Assembly: GCF_006476065.1 (NCBI RefSeq)
Contig: NZ_ML636798.1
Span: forward strand, 1,314,207 to 1,378,206
Length of the DNA: 64,000 nt
Direction: 5' to 3'
From: Cognatiluteimonas lumbrici
GTDB taxonomy: Bacteria > Pseudomonadota > Gammaproteobacteria > Xanthomonadales > Xanthomonadaceae
Shown: one piece after another, positions 27,773-36,058 of the stretch
Numbering within the stretch: the first letter of the stretch is position 1
Layout of the letters: every line of letters starts with the position of its first letter
Translations under genes and position numbers: made by a program
The notes under the pieces: model-generated
Seen by the model: only the letters and a program-made list of their open reading frames with translations
Told to the model about the DNA's origin: nothing
Databases searched by the model: none

Positions 27773-30525
27773 GCGCGGGCCGCGCCGCGGGGCCGCTCCC
27801 TCGGCGGGAACGCGAGCTCCGAGGCGGTGTCCTCCATTTCCAGCGAGAGGTTGGGATTGTAGGCGGGGTCGTCGTCCAGCACCGCCGCCCAGCGGTCCCG
27901 CATCAGCGCCACCTCGCGGTGGAAGCGGGCGACCTTCTCCGGCGTGTCCTCGGCGCCGCGGGAGGCCGATTCGTGGTGGTACAGCCGCGCGAACGGCGTC
28001 CACAGGTTGCGGTAGCCGCGCTCGCGCAGGCGCAGGCAGAAGTCGATGTCGTTGAAGGCGACCCGGAGCTCCTCGTCGAGCCCGCCGACCTCGAGGTACG
28101 CGCTGCGGCGCACCACCAGGCAGGCGCCGGTGACCGCGGACAGGTTCTGCGCGACGAGCGCGCGCGCGCCATGCCCGGGAACGCCCACGGGCTGGTGGCA
28201 GTAGGCGTGGTTGGCGACACCGCCCAGGCCGAGGATCACGCCGGCGTGCTGGATGCTGTCGTCCGGGTACAGCAGCAGCGCGCCGACCGCGCCGATCCCG
28301 GGACGGCAGGCCTGGCTGGCCATCTCCCGCAGCCAGTCGCCGTCGATCACCTCGATGTCGTTGTTGAGCAGGCACAGCAGCTCGCCGTCGCACTGCGCCG
28401 CGGCGAGGTTGTTGAGCTCCGAGAAGTTGAACGGCGCGTCGTGGCGGATCACCCGCACGCGCTCGCGACCCGCGAGCTCGCCCAGGTAGGCCAGCGCCGC
28501 GGGATCGCTGGAACCGTTGTCCACCACCACCAGCTCGAAAGCGTCGTAGCGGGTCCGCTCGAACACGCTCTCCACGCACTGCCGCAACAACTCGACCCGG
28601 TCGCGGGTGGGCACGATGATGCTCACCTTCGGCTGCGGCTCCGGAAGCGGCCAGCGCACCCGGTAATGGCCGTGGGCGAGGCCCTCGACCCTGGCTTCCG
28701 GCGTGTGCGCAGCAAGGCTGTCGCGCACCGCGCGCAGCCCGGCCTCGGCCGCGTAATCCTTGGCGCCGCGCTCCAGCGCGGTGGAGCCGGCGATCGCGCG
28801 CCAGTGGTACAGCACCTTGGGGACATGGCGGATCGCCGACGCCGGCAGTGCCGCGGTGCAACGCAGGAACAGGTCGTGGTCCTGGCTGCCCTCGGTACCT
28901 TCGCGGAAGCCGCCGGCCTCCCGCGCCAGCGCCGTGTCCACCACCGTGAAATGGCAGACGTAGTTCTGCGACAGCAGCAGGTCGGGATTCCAGTCGGGCT
29001 TGAAGTAGGGTTGGAAGCGGCGCCCGCGCTCGTCGATCTTGTCCTCGTCCGAGTACACCAGGCGCACGCCGGGATCTGCCCGCAGCTCCTCGACCACCTC
29101 GAGCAGTGCGTGCGGGCGCAACTCGTCGTCGTGGTCGAGCAAGGCGACGTACGCGCCCCGCGCCATCTCCAGCGCAGTGTTCGACGCACGGGCGATGTGG
29201 CCGTTGCGCTCGCGCCAGGTCACGCGGATCCGCGGGTCGCGGCGCGCGTACTCCTCGAGCACCTTGCGCACGTGCGGCTGCGTGGACGCGTCGTCCGCGA
29301 CGCACAGCTCCCAGTTCGGATAGGCCTGGGCGAGCACGCTGTCGAGGCAGCGCCGGAGCCAGCGCTCGGGGGTGTCGTACACCGGCAGCAGCACCGACAA
29401 CAACGGGCCGTCGGCGGACAGCTCGCAGCCGCGCCGCGCCAGTTCGCCGAGGTCCTCGCGCGACAGGGTGTCGTAGCGGGCGACCCAGGCCGCGTAGCTG
29501 CGCAGGTGCAGCTGGCTGCATTCTGCGTGGCGTTCGGCAAGCAAGCTGCCGGCCTCCGCCGGCCGGCCGCGCGCGAGCGCCCGCAGCATCGCCAGCAGGG
29601 TCGCGCCGACGGCCCGCCAGTCGCGTGCCCCCGACGGATCCCGCAGGCCGGCCAGCAGGCGCAGCATCCACTCCGGCCGCGGCAGCCGGCGCAGGCGCAT
29701 GCCGGCCATCCGGAACCCGAGCGCACGCACGGCCGGATCGAAGCGCAGTTCGGTGACGTCGCCATCGAACCGGAACAGTGCGTCCAGGCTGCCGTCGCGC
29801 GACGGTTCCGGCAGTTGCAACTGGTCCGGGAAGGGCTGCTCGCGGCCGGCGATGCGGTAGTACAGGCTGGGCGCGAGATGGCTGCCGCGCGCTGCCTGCA
29901 GGCGGCCTTGCAGCCGGTACCAGCCGCCCTGCAGCAGCGGGGAAGCGCCGTCTTCGCGCGTGACCAGGAAGTACGGGTCGCCGCCGGTACTGCGCCAGCG
30001 GTCGTCGCCCTCCTGCGCGAGCTGGTGCAGCGCGCGCAGCAGCAGCCGCGCCGACGTCGGCGGCAGGCGCCGGTGGCGCAAGGTCCAGCTGGCGACGAAG
30101 GGCCCGGTGGTGGCGTCCGCATCGCCGGCGTGGCGTGCATGCAGGTCGGCGATGGCGACGCGCACGCCGTAGCGCCATGTCCCGCGTGCGAGCGCCACGA
30201 TCCGTCGCAGGGTTTCCAGCGGACCGCTGCCGTCCACGAGCATGCGCAACAAGGCCGACGGCCGGCCGATGCGGACCAGCCGCGCGGCGCCCGGCGCCGC
30301 CGTCCCTTCCACGCGCAGGCCGCGCAGGCCACGGGCCGGGCGATCGAGCAACACCACCCGCGGCCCGCGCACTCGCGCCACGTGCCAGCGGGCCGCGTTG
30401 TCGCCCTCGCCCACCGCCAGTTCCTCGAACACCAGGTCGGCGCCGCCATCGAGCAGGTACCAGCCGGGTGCGCGCTCCACGGTGTCCAGCGACACCCAGC
30501 TTCCGCCGCGCGCCACGCCCGTCAT
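27769..30525 (-). CDS. Tandem GT2 glycosyltransferase (RfbC-like)
   Basis: 918 residues from the ATG overlapping the methyltransferase stop (ATGA). Residues 1-290 are an unrecognised beta-rich region. GT2 domain one begins at SVLLPVYDTPERWL (about 325) and has LLDHDDELRP as its DxD; domain two begins at VSIIVPTRDRVELL (about 595) and has LLNNDIEV, with NDIDFCLRLRERGYR near its end. This two-domain layout is that of rhamnosyl-type O-antigen glycosyltransferases. A short basic C-terminus follows. Sugar specificity is not visible. Confidence 0.9.
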   Translation of the reverse strand: MTGVARGGSWVSLDTVERAPGWYLLDGGADLVFEELAVGEGDNAARWHVARVRGPRVVLLDRPARGLRGLRVEGTAAPGAARLVRIGRPSALLRMLVDGSGPLETLRRIVALARGTWRYGVRVAIADLHARHAGDADATTGPFVASWTLRHRRLPPTSARLLLRALHQLAQEGDDRWRSTGGDPYFLVTREDGASPLLQGGWYRLQGRLQAARGSHLAPSLYYRIAGREQPFPDQLQLPEPSRDGSLDALFRFDGDVTELRFDPAVRALGFRMAGMRLRRLPRPEWMLRLLAGLRDPSGARDWRAVGATLLAMLRALARGRPAEAGSLLAERHAECSQLHLRSYAAWVARYDTLSREDLGELARRGCELSADGPLLSVLLPVYDTPERWLRRCLDSVLAQAYPNWELCVADDASTQPHVRKVLEEYARRDPRIRVTWRERNGHIARASNTALEMARGAYVALLDHDDELRPHALLEVVEELRADPGVRLVYSDEDKIDERGRRFQPYFKPDWNPDLLLSQNYVCHFTVVDTALAREAGGFREGTEGSQDHDLFLRCTAALPASAIRHVPKVLYHWRAIAGSTALERGAKDYAAEAGLRAVRDSLAAHTPEARVEGLAHGHYRVRWPLPEPQPKVSIIVPTRDRVELLRQCVESVFERTRYDAFELVVVDNGSSDPAALAYLGELAGRERVRVIRHDAPFNFSELNNLAAAQCDGELLCLLNNDIEVIDGDWLREMASQACRPGIGAVGALLLYPDDSIQHAGVILGLGGVANHAYCHQPVGVPGHGARALVAQNLSAVTGACLVVRRSAYLEVGGLDEELRVAFNDIDFCLRLRERGYRNLWTPFARLYHHESASRGAEDTPEKVARFHREVALMRDRWAAVLDDDPAYNPNLSLEMEDTASELAFPPRERPRGAARA

Positions 30526-31907
30526 TCCGCTTCGGCGAATGCCTTCGCCACCGGTCCCGCCAGCCGGAACGAGGCGCCCGCGGGATCGTAGAGTTCGAAG
30601 CCGTCGACGATCTGCGCCAGGCTGGCAACACCCGGGACCTCGACGCTGAAACGGAAGCCGACCAGCGCATGCGGCAGGTCCAGGTGGCGCTGCACGTCCG
30701 GCCGCGTCTGCTTCTCGAACCGGTCGATCACCAGCGTGCGCGCGCCCACGTGCATGTGCATCTTCTCCGGCAGGAGCCCGGAGGAGGACACCGCCCAGCC
30801 GCGGACCGTCAGGCAGCCGCCGTCGAGCGTCACCTCGTCCACGAAGCCGGCCGCGCGGGTCGCCGGGGCATCCGTTTCGGCGACCTTCGGCGCGGCCTGT
30901 CCGGCAAGCGAGAAGTAGAACGCCTCGGCGTCGCTCGCCTGCGACCCGGACGCCGCGGTCCTGGGCCCCACCTTGTCCCATTGCAGCTTCACCGGCAGGA
31001 AGCCCAGCAGCAGCAGCTGGTCCACCACCTGCTGCTGGTGCTCGGCGGGAACGTAGGCATCGAGCGCGAAGTCGGCGTCCGCCGCCTGCGACGCCCACAG
31101 CCCGACCAGGTCGGGCCCCAGCCCGGCCGCGAAGGCACGGTGGATGGTCTTGTCGATATGGAACGGCGAGTACTCGTGCGCGAGGCAGTCGCGCAGCTTT
31201 GGCGGCGCTTCGCGCTTGCCCTCGGCCACCGAGGCCATCAGCTCGTCGCCCGACACCACCGGCACGCCGGCGGGCTGGAACAGGCGGCGCGCGATGCTGG
31301 ACTTGCCGTACCCGGGCGGCTCCATCAGCAGGTAGGCCACGGGGCGACGCCGGCTGACGTGGATCACGTGCCGCCCGACCGGGTCGCCCGCCTGCGGCAC
31401 GCTCTTGCCCATCCACTTCCAGGCGTAGTCCGACAACACCTCGCGCAGCTTCGGCATGGATGGGAAGTAGCGTTCGTCGATGCCGCGCTTGATGCGGGTC
31501 CACTCGGCCTTCGGCGAGGAGGCGATGCCGACTTCCAGCACCAGCACGCCGTCGGGCTCGAGCCGGTCCACCAGGCTGTGCACCAGCGCCGGCTGGTCCT
31601 CGGCGTAGTGCAGCGCCGAGGCGAGCAGGATCACGTCGAAGCGCTCGTCGGGGAGGTGGTTCCAGTCCGTGCACAGGAACTCGCAGGCGGGGAAGCGGCG
31701 GCGCGCGCGCTCCACGAACCCGGCGGTATGGTCCACGCCCAGGACGCGCGACGCGCCCTGGTAGCTGGCGAAGCCGCAGAAGAATCCCTCGTTGCAGCCG
31801 ACGTCCAGGAAGCTGCGCCCGCGCAGGTCCGGCAGCTGCAGCGCCTTCAGCTTGTCGAGCGTGTGGGAGTCGCCGGGAACGTCCGGGAAGGATTGGTACT
31901 GGGCCAT
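30522..31907 (-). CDS. Methyltransferase - P-loop kinase-like protein with Wzt-like C-terminal module (WbdD-like)
   Basis: 461 residues. A SAM methyltransferase domain comes first (FLDVGCNEG at 33-41; GVDH at 57-60). Next is a P-loop domain (EPPGYGKSS at 196-204) resembling small-molecule or polynucleotide kinases. The last 100 residues (about 360-440) match the C-terminal part of the neighbouring ABC ATPase: TVRGWAVSSSG, TRPDVQRHL, GFRFSVEVPGVASL. In E. coli O8/O9a, WbdD is a methyltransferase-kinase that caps O-antigen and sets chain length before Wzt-dependent export; WbdD's kinase is protein-kinase-like, so this would be an analogue, not an orthologue. The start is 13 bases after wzt. Confidence 0.8.
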   Translation of the reverse strand: MAQYQSFPDVPGDSHTLDKLKALQLPDLRGRSFLDVGCNEGFFCGFASYQGASRVLGVDHTAGFVERARRRFPACEFLCTDWNHLPDERFDVILLASALHYAEDQPALVHSLVDRLEPDGVLVLEVGIASSPKAEWTRIKRGIDERYFPSMPKLREVLSDYAWKWMGKSVPQAGDPVGRHVIHVSRRRPVAYLLMEPPGYGKSSIARRLFQPAGVPVVSGDELMASVAEGKREAPPKLRDCLAHEYSPFHIDKTIHRAFAAGLGPDLVGLWASQAADADFALDAYVPAEHQQQVVDQLLLLGFLPVKLQWDKVGPRTAASGSQASDAEAFYFSLAGQAAPKVAETDAPATRAAGFVDEVTLDGGCLTVRGWAVSSSGLLPEKMHMHVGARTLVIDRFEKQTRPDVQRHLDLPHALVGFRFSVEVPGVASLAQIVDGFELYDPAGASFRLAGPVAKAFAEAE

Positions 31908-31920
31908 GCAAACGCCTTGT

Positions 31921-33075
31921 TCAATGCGATACGTCGGTGGCGACCGCGTCCCCGCGCAGCGCGGCCATGACCGCCGGCGCGAGGCGGAGCGTCGAACGCG
32001 CCTGGTCCGGGTGCAGGCCGCCGAGCACGCGCAGGTCGCGGCCCAAGTCTGTCACGGATGCGATTCCGGGGACGGTGAACGACGCCCGGAAACCGCATTC
32101 CCGGTCACGCAGGCCGAAGTGGCGCATCACGTCGTTCCGCTGGCGCCGCTCGATGGCGTCGGGGAAATAGCGCACCCCGCGCACGTCCAGGGCGACGCCC
32201 TGGGCGGTCGCGCCGCTGGCGCTGGCGATCCAGCCGGTCAGTTGCACGCGCCCGTCGGCGATGCCGAGCTCTTCGGCGCAGCCGTACACCGGCTGCGCGG
32301 CGGTGTGGTCCACATCCTGGGCCGGGCCGATGCTCGCCATCAGCTCGTGGTAGTACTCCAGCGCGGAGCCGATGTCGCCGGCGTGCACCAGGCGCCCCTG
32401 CTCGAGCACGATGCCGCGGTTGCACACGTCGCGCAGCAAGCCGATGCTGTGGCTGGCGAGCATCACCACCTTGCTCCCGCCCATGCGGTCGAGCAGGCGC
32501 GTCTTGGCCTTGGCCATGAACTCCGAGTCGCCGGTGCCGACCCACTCGTCCATCAGCATGATGTCGTGCTGGAAGGTGGTCGAGATCGCGAAGCCCAGGC
32601 GCGTGCGCTGGCCGGAGGACAGCGTGCGCAACCGGTGGCTGGACTTCTCCTGCAGGCCGGCGAACTCGAGGATCCCGTCGATGTGCTCGCGCAGGTCGCG
32701 CGCGCGCAGCCCCATCGCGGTGCCGCGCAGGAAGATGTTCTCGCGCACGGTGGCTTCGTTGTTGAAGCCGAGCGAAATGTTGAGCAGCGCCTGGCGCGTG
32801 CCGTTGACCGCGATGGTCCCGGAGGTCGGCTTGTACACGCCGTTGAGCACGCGCAGCAGCGTGGACTTGCCGGCGCCGTTACGGCCGAGGATGGCGATGC
32901 GGTCGCCGGCGTTGGCGACCATGCCGACGTCCTTCAGGATTTCCACCGGCACCCGCCGCGGCGGGTCCAGGCCGGCGCTGAGGAACATCGAGAACCAGTT
33001 GCTGGCCCGGCGCTCCTGCTGCACGTAGGTCGGCACGGACAGCGTGACGCCTTTGAGTTCGATCATCGGCTGCAT
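31921..33075 (-). CDS. wzt: ABC polysaccharide exporter ATP-binding protein
   Basis: 384 residues. The ATPase part (1-250) has Walker A GRNGAGKST at 64-72, signature LSSGQRTRL at 152-160 and Walker B IMLMDEW at 172-178 (an ME/DE glutamate is present), then H209 as switch. The remaining 130 residues form a C-terminal domain, as in Wzt proteins that recognise the capped O-antigen. The start MQPMIELKG leaves four bases after wzm; a second Met three codons in is possible. With Wzm it flips undecaprenyl-linked chains to the periplasm. Confidence 0.93.
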   Translation of the reverse strand: MQPMIELKGVTLSVPTYVQQERRASNWFSMFLSAGLDPPRRVPVEILKDVGMVANAGDRIAILGRNGAGKSTLLRVLNGVYKPTSGTIAVNGTRQALLNISLGFNNEATVRENIFLRGTAMGLRARDLREHIDGILEFAGLQEKSSHRLRTLSSGQRTRLGFAISTTFQHDIMLMDEWVGTGDSEFMAKAKTRLLDRMGGSKVVMLASHSIGLLRDVCNRGIVLEQGRLVHAGDIGSALEYYHELMASIGPAQDVDHTAAQPVYGCAEELGIADGRVQLTGWIASASGATAQGVALDVRGVRYFPDAIERRQRNDVMRHFGLRDRECGFRASFTVPGIASVTDLGRDLRVLGGLHPDQARSTLRLAPAVMAALRGDAVATDVSH

Positions 33076-33079
33076 GCGT

Positions 33080-33868
33080 TCACACCCACACCGGGACATG
33101 CCGCGCGAACAGCCGGTAGGTGATGGTCGCGCCAAGCAACGCGACCACCGTCAGCGCGCACAGGTACAGGTAGCTTTCGGGCGCGACCGGCATGCCGAGC
33201 AGCGGCGCGCGCACCACTTCCACCATGTGGAACAGCGGGTTGAAGCGCACGAGCTGTCCGCGCAGGCTTTCCGCCGGCATGAAGTCCGTGTGCCAGATGA
33301 TCGGGGTCAGCAGGAAGGCGAACATGAAGACGTTGTTGACCAGCTGCCCCACGTCCGGGAGGCGCGCGCCGACCACGGCGAACACGACACCGATGCACAG
33401 CGTGATCCCCGTCATCCACGCCAGCGCGAGCAGGCTGGCCGGCAGCGCCTGCCAGTGCCAGTCGGGGCTGAGGTAGACCGATGCCGCGACCACCGGCAGC
33501 GACACGAGGAAGTAGAACAGCGCCTTCGCCACCACCCGCAGGATGAAGTCGGTCAGGCGCAGGTGGCCGTCCAGGATGAAGGAGGCGGCCGACAGGAACG
33601 CGCCGCTCGACTCGGTGATCACCGCGCTGATCAGCCGGAACACCACGTAGCCGAGCGCGACGTAGGCGACGAACTCCCGGAACGACAGCCCCATCATCGA
33701 GGCGAACATGCCGCCGATGCCCCAGATGTAGACCATCGGCGGCACCAGCAGCCAGAACACGCCCAGCCGCGACTGTCGGTTGCGCACCATGATGTCGAGC
33801 CAGCTCGACAGGGCCCAGAACTCCGGGTTGCGGAAGCTCGCCGCCAGGTCGCGCCAGAGGGAACTCAC
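33080..33868 (-). CDS. wzm: ABC polysaccharide exporter permease
   Basis: 262 residues from a GTG start overlapping the metB stop (GTGA). About six hydrophobic segments are visible (from VFWLLVPPMVYIWGIGGMF to the C-terminal ALTVVALLGATITYRLF), and the FNPLFHMVEVVRAPLLG block is typical of the ABC-2 permease family (Wzm/KpsM/TagG). It forms the inner-membrane channel partner of wzt four bases downstream. Together the pair indicates an ABC-transporter-dependent, not Wzx/Wzy-dependent, polysaccharide. Confidence 0.93.
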   Translation of the reverse strand: MSSLWRDLAASFRNPEFWALSSWLDIMVRNRQSRLGVFWLLVPPMVYIWGIGGMFASMMGLSFREFVAYVALGYVVFRLISAVITESSGAFLSAASFILDGHLRLTDFILRVVAKALFYFLVSLPVVAASVYLSPDWHWQALPASLLALAWMTGITLCIGVVFAVVGARLPDVGQLVNNVFMFAFLLTPIIWHTDFMPAESLRGQLVRFNPLFHMVEVVRAPLLGMPVAPESYLYLCALTVVALLGATITYRLFARHVPVWV

Positions 33869-35040
33869 GCGGCGAGCGCTCCTTCCAGGTCCGCGCGCAG
33901 GTCCGCCACGTCCTCGATCCCGACGCTCAGGCGCACCAGGTCGTCGGTGATCCCGAGTTCCGCGCGCCGCTCGGGCGGCACGCTGGCGTGGGTCATCACC
34001 GCCGGGTGGTTCACCAGGCTCTCGACGCCGCCCAGGGACTCGGCCAGCGTGAACAGCTCCGTGCGCTCGCAGAAGCGCTTCGCCGCCTCGTAGCCACCCT
34101 TCAGCCGGACCGAGACCATGCCGCCGAAGCCGTCCATCTGCCGCTTCGCCAGCGCATGGTGCGGGTGCGACGCCAGCCCGGGGTAGATCACGTCCTGCAC
34201 CGCGGGGTGCGTCTCGAGGAACTGCGCCAGCGCCATCGCGTTCTCGCAATGCGCGCGCATGCGCAGGTGCAGGGTCTTGGCGCCGCGCAGCGCGAGGAAG
34301 CTGTCGAACGGTCCCTGCACCGCGCCGGCGGAGTTCTGCAGGAACGCGATGCGCTCGCCCAGGTCGGCGTCGTCGCCGACCACGACCATGCCGCCGACCA
34401 TGTCGGAGTGGCCGTTGAGGTACTTGGTGGCCGAGTGCATCACCAGGTCGGCGCCGTGCTCGAGCGGGCGCTGCAGCGCCGGCGAGGCGAAGGTGTTGTC
34501 CACCACCATCAGCAGGCCGTGCCGCTTCGCAATCGCCGAGACCGCCTGCAGGTCCACGATCTTCAGCAGCGGGTTGGTCGGGGTCTCGACCCACACCAGC
34601 CTGGTCTTCGGGGTGATCGCGGCCTCGAGCTTCGCGGGATCGGTCATGTCCACGTAGCTGAAGTCGAGCCCGGCGCTGCGCCGGCGCACGCGCTCGAACA
34701 GGCGGTAGCTGCCGCCGTAGAGGTCGTCCATCGCGACCACGTGGTCGCCGGTTTCGAGCAGGTCGAGCAGGGTCGCGGTCGCGGCCAGGCCGGAGGCGAA
34801 CGCGAAGCCGCGGCTGCCGCCTTCCAGCGCCGCCGCGCAACGCTCCCAGGCGAACCGGGTCGGGTTGTGGGTCCGCGAGTACTCGAAGCCCTGGTGCTCT
34901 CCCGGGCTCGACTGGGCGTAGGTGCTGGTGGCGTAGATCGGCGTCATCACCGCGCCGGTGGACGGGTCGGGCGACTGGCCGCCGTGGATGGCGCGGGTGC
35001 CGAGGCCTTGTGCCCGGATCTTGCTGCGTTCGTCTGTCAT
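33865..35040 (-). CDS. metB: Cystathionine gamma-synthase / PLP-dependent trans-sulfuration enzyme
   Basis: 391 residues, a standard Cys/Met-metabolism PLP enzyme. The PLP lysine is K206 in HSATKYLNGH, with D181 before it (VVDNTFASP), and YSRTHNPTR near 54-62 binds phosphate. It joins O-succinylhomoserine and cysteine to cystathionine, or runs a related gamma reaction. In Xanthomonas the LPS locus is bounded by metB on one side, so this gene anchors the cluster. Its stop overlaps wzm, which could couple expression of the exporter to metB. A cystathionine gamma-lyase assignment cannot be excluded by sequence alone. Confidence 0.88.
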   Translation of the reverse strand: MTDERSKIRAQGLGTRAIHGGQSPDPSTGAVMTPIYATSTYAQSSPGEHQGFEYSRTHNPTRFAWERCAAALEGGSRGFAFASGLAATATLLDLLETGDHVVAMDDLYGGSYRLFERVRRRSAGLDFSYVDMTDPAKLEAAITPKTRLVWVETPTNPLLKIVDLQAVSAIAKRHGLLMVVDNTFASPALQRPLEHGADLVMHSATKYLNGHSDMVGGMVVVGDDADLGERIAFLQNSAGAVQGPFDSFLALRGAKTLHLRMRAHCENAMALAQFLETHPAVQDVIYPGLASHPHHALAKRQMDGFGGMVSVRLKGGYEAAKRFCERTELFTLAESLGGVESLVNHPAVMTHASVPPERRAELGITDDLVRLSVGIEDVADLRADLEGALAA

Positions 35041-35067
35041 TTTCCGTCTTTCCGCGCGTCTGCGCGC

Positions 35068-36042
35068 TCAGTAGGGCTGTTGCTGGTGCCAGCGCCAGGC
35101 GCTGTCGAGGATCGGGGCCAGCGAAGTATGCACGGGCGTCCAGCCCAGTTCACGCCTGGCCTTGTCGCTGGAGGCCACCAGCACGGCCGGGTCGCCGGCA
35201 CGGCGGGGCGCTATTTCGAACGGAATCTCGCGCCCGGTGACTTCGGACGCCGCAGCGATCACCTCGCGCACCGAGAACCCGGTGCCGTTGCCGAGGTTGA
35301 ACACGTGGGCGCCGGCGTGGGCCTCCATATGGTCCAGCGCGCGATGGTGCGCCTGGGCCAGGTCCTCGACGTGCACGTAGTCGCGCACGCAGGTGCCGTC
35401 GGGCGTCGGGTAGTCGTCGCCGAACACCTTCAGCCCGGGCCCGGTGCCCAGCGCCGCGCGCAGCACGTTGGGGATGAGGTGGGTTTCCGGCTCGTGCGAC
35501 TCGCCGATGCCGGCGGCGTGGCTGGCCCCGGCGGCGTTGAAGTAGCGCAGGGCCACCGAGCGCAGGCCGTAGGCGCCGGCGGCGTCGGCCAGGATCCGCT
35601 CCACCATCAGCTTGCTGGCGCCGTACGGGTTGATCGGCGCCTTCGGGTGCGCCTCGTCGATCAGCGCCGACACCGGATTGCCGAACACCGCGGCGGTGGA
35701 CGAGAACACCAGCCGGTCGACGCCGTGCCTGCGCATGGCCTCGAGCAGGTTGAGGGTGCCGGTGACGTTGTTGGCGTAGTAGTCGTAGGGCTGCGCGACC
35801 GACTCGCCGACCAGCGAGCGCGCGCAGAAGTGCATCACCGCGTCGAAGCGGCGCCCGGAGAAGGCGCGCTCCAGCGACGCCTGGTCGAGCAGGTCGGCTT
35901 CGACCAGCTCGCCCCACTTCACCGCCTCGCGGTGCCCGGTCGACAGGTTGTCGAGCACGGTGACGCCGATGTCGTGCGCCGCCAGCCAGCGCGCCATGTG
36001 GCTGCCGATGTAGCCGGCGCCACCACAGACCAGTACGTTCAA
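35068..36042 (-). CDS. galE: UDP-glucose 4-epimerase
   Basis: 324 residues. GGAGYIG at 7-13 binds NAD; S115/T116 and Y140xxxK144 are the catalytic residues; DNLSTGHREAV and YFNAAGA are family hallmarks. It interconverts UDP-glucose and UDP-galactose (possibly the N-acetyl forms) and can feed galactose-type sugars to LPS. It sits 27 bases upstream of metB and 16 bases downstream of the cystathionine beta-synthase gene, probably in one transcript. Confidence 0.93.
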   Translation of the reverse strand: MNVLVCGGAGYIGSHMARWLAAHDIGVTVLDNLSTGHREAVKWGELVEADLLDQASLERAFSGRRFDAVMHFCARSLVGESVAQPYDYYANNVTGTLNLLEAMRRHGVDRLVFSSTAAVFGNPVSALIDEAHPKAPINPYGASKLMVERILADAAGAYGLRSVALRYFNAAGASHAAGIGESHEPETHLIPNVLRAALGTGPGLKVFGDDYPTPDGTCVRDYVHVEDLAQAHHRALDHMEAHAGAHVFNLGNGTGFSVREVIAAASEVTGREIPFEIAPRRAGDPAVLVASSDKARRELGWTPVHTSLAPILDSAWRWHQQQPY

Positions 36043-36058
36043 GCCGCTTCCTTCCCTG

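Noticed and set aside
27718-30591. A 957-codon plus-strand open frame
   Set aside because: Antisense to the tandem GT2 gene; same shadow composition, no recognisable motif or ribosome site.
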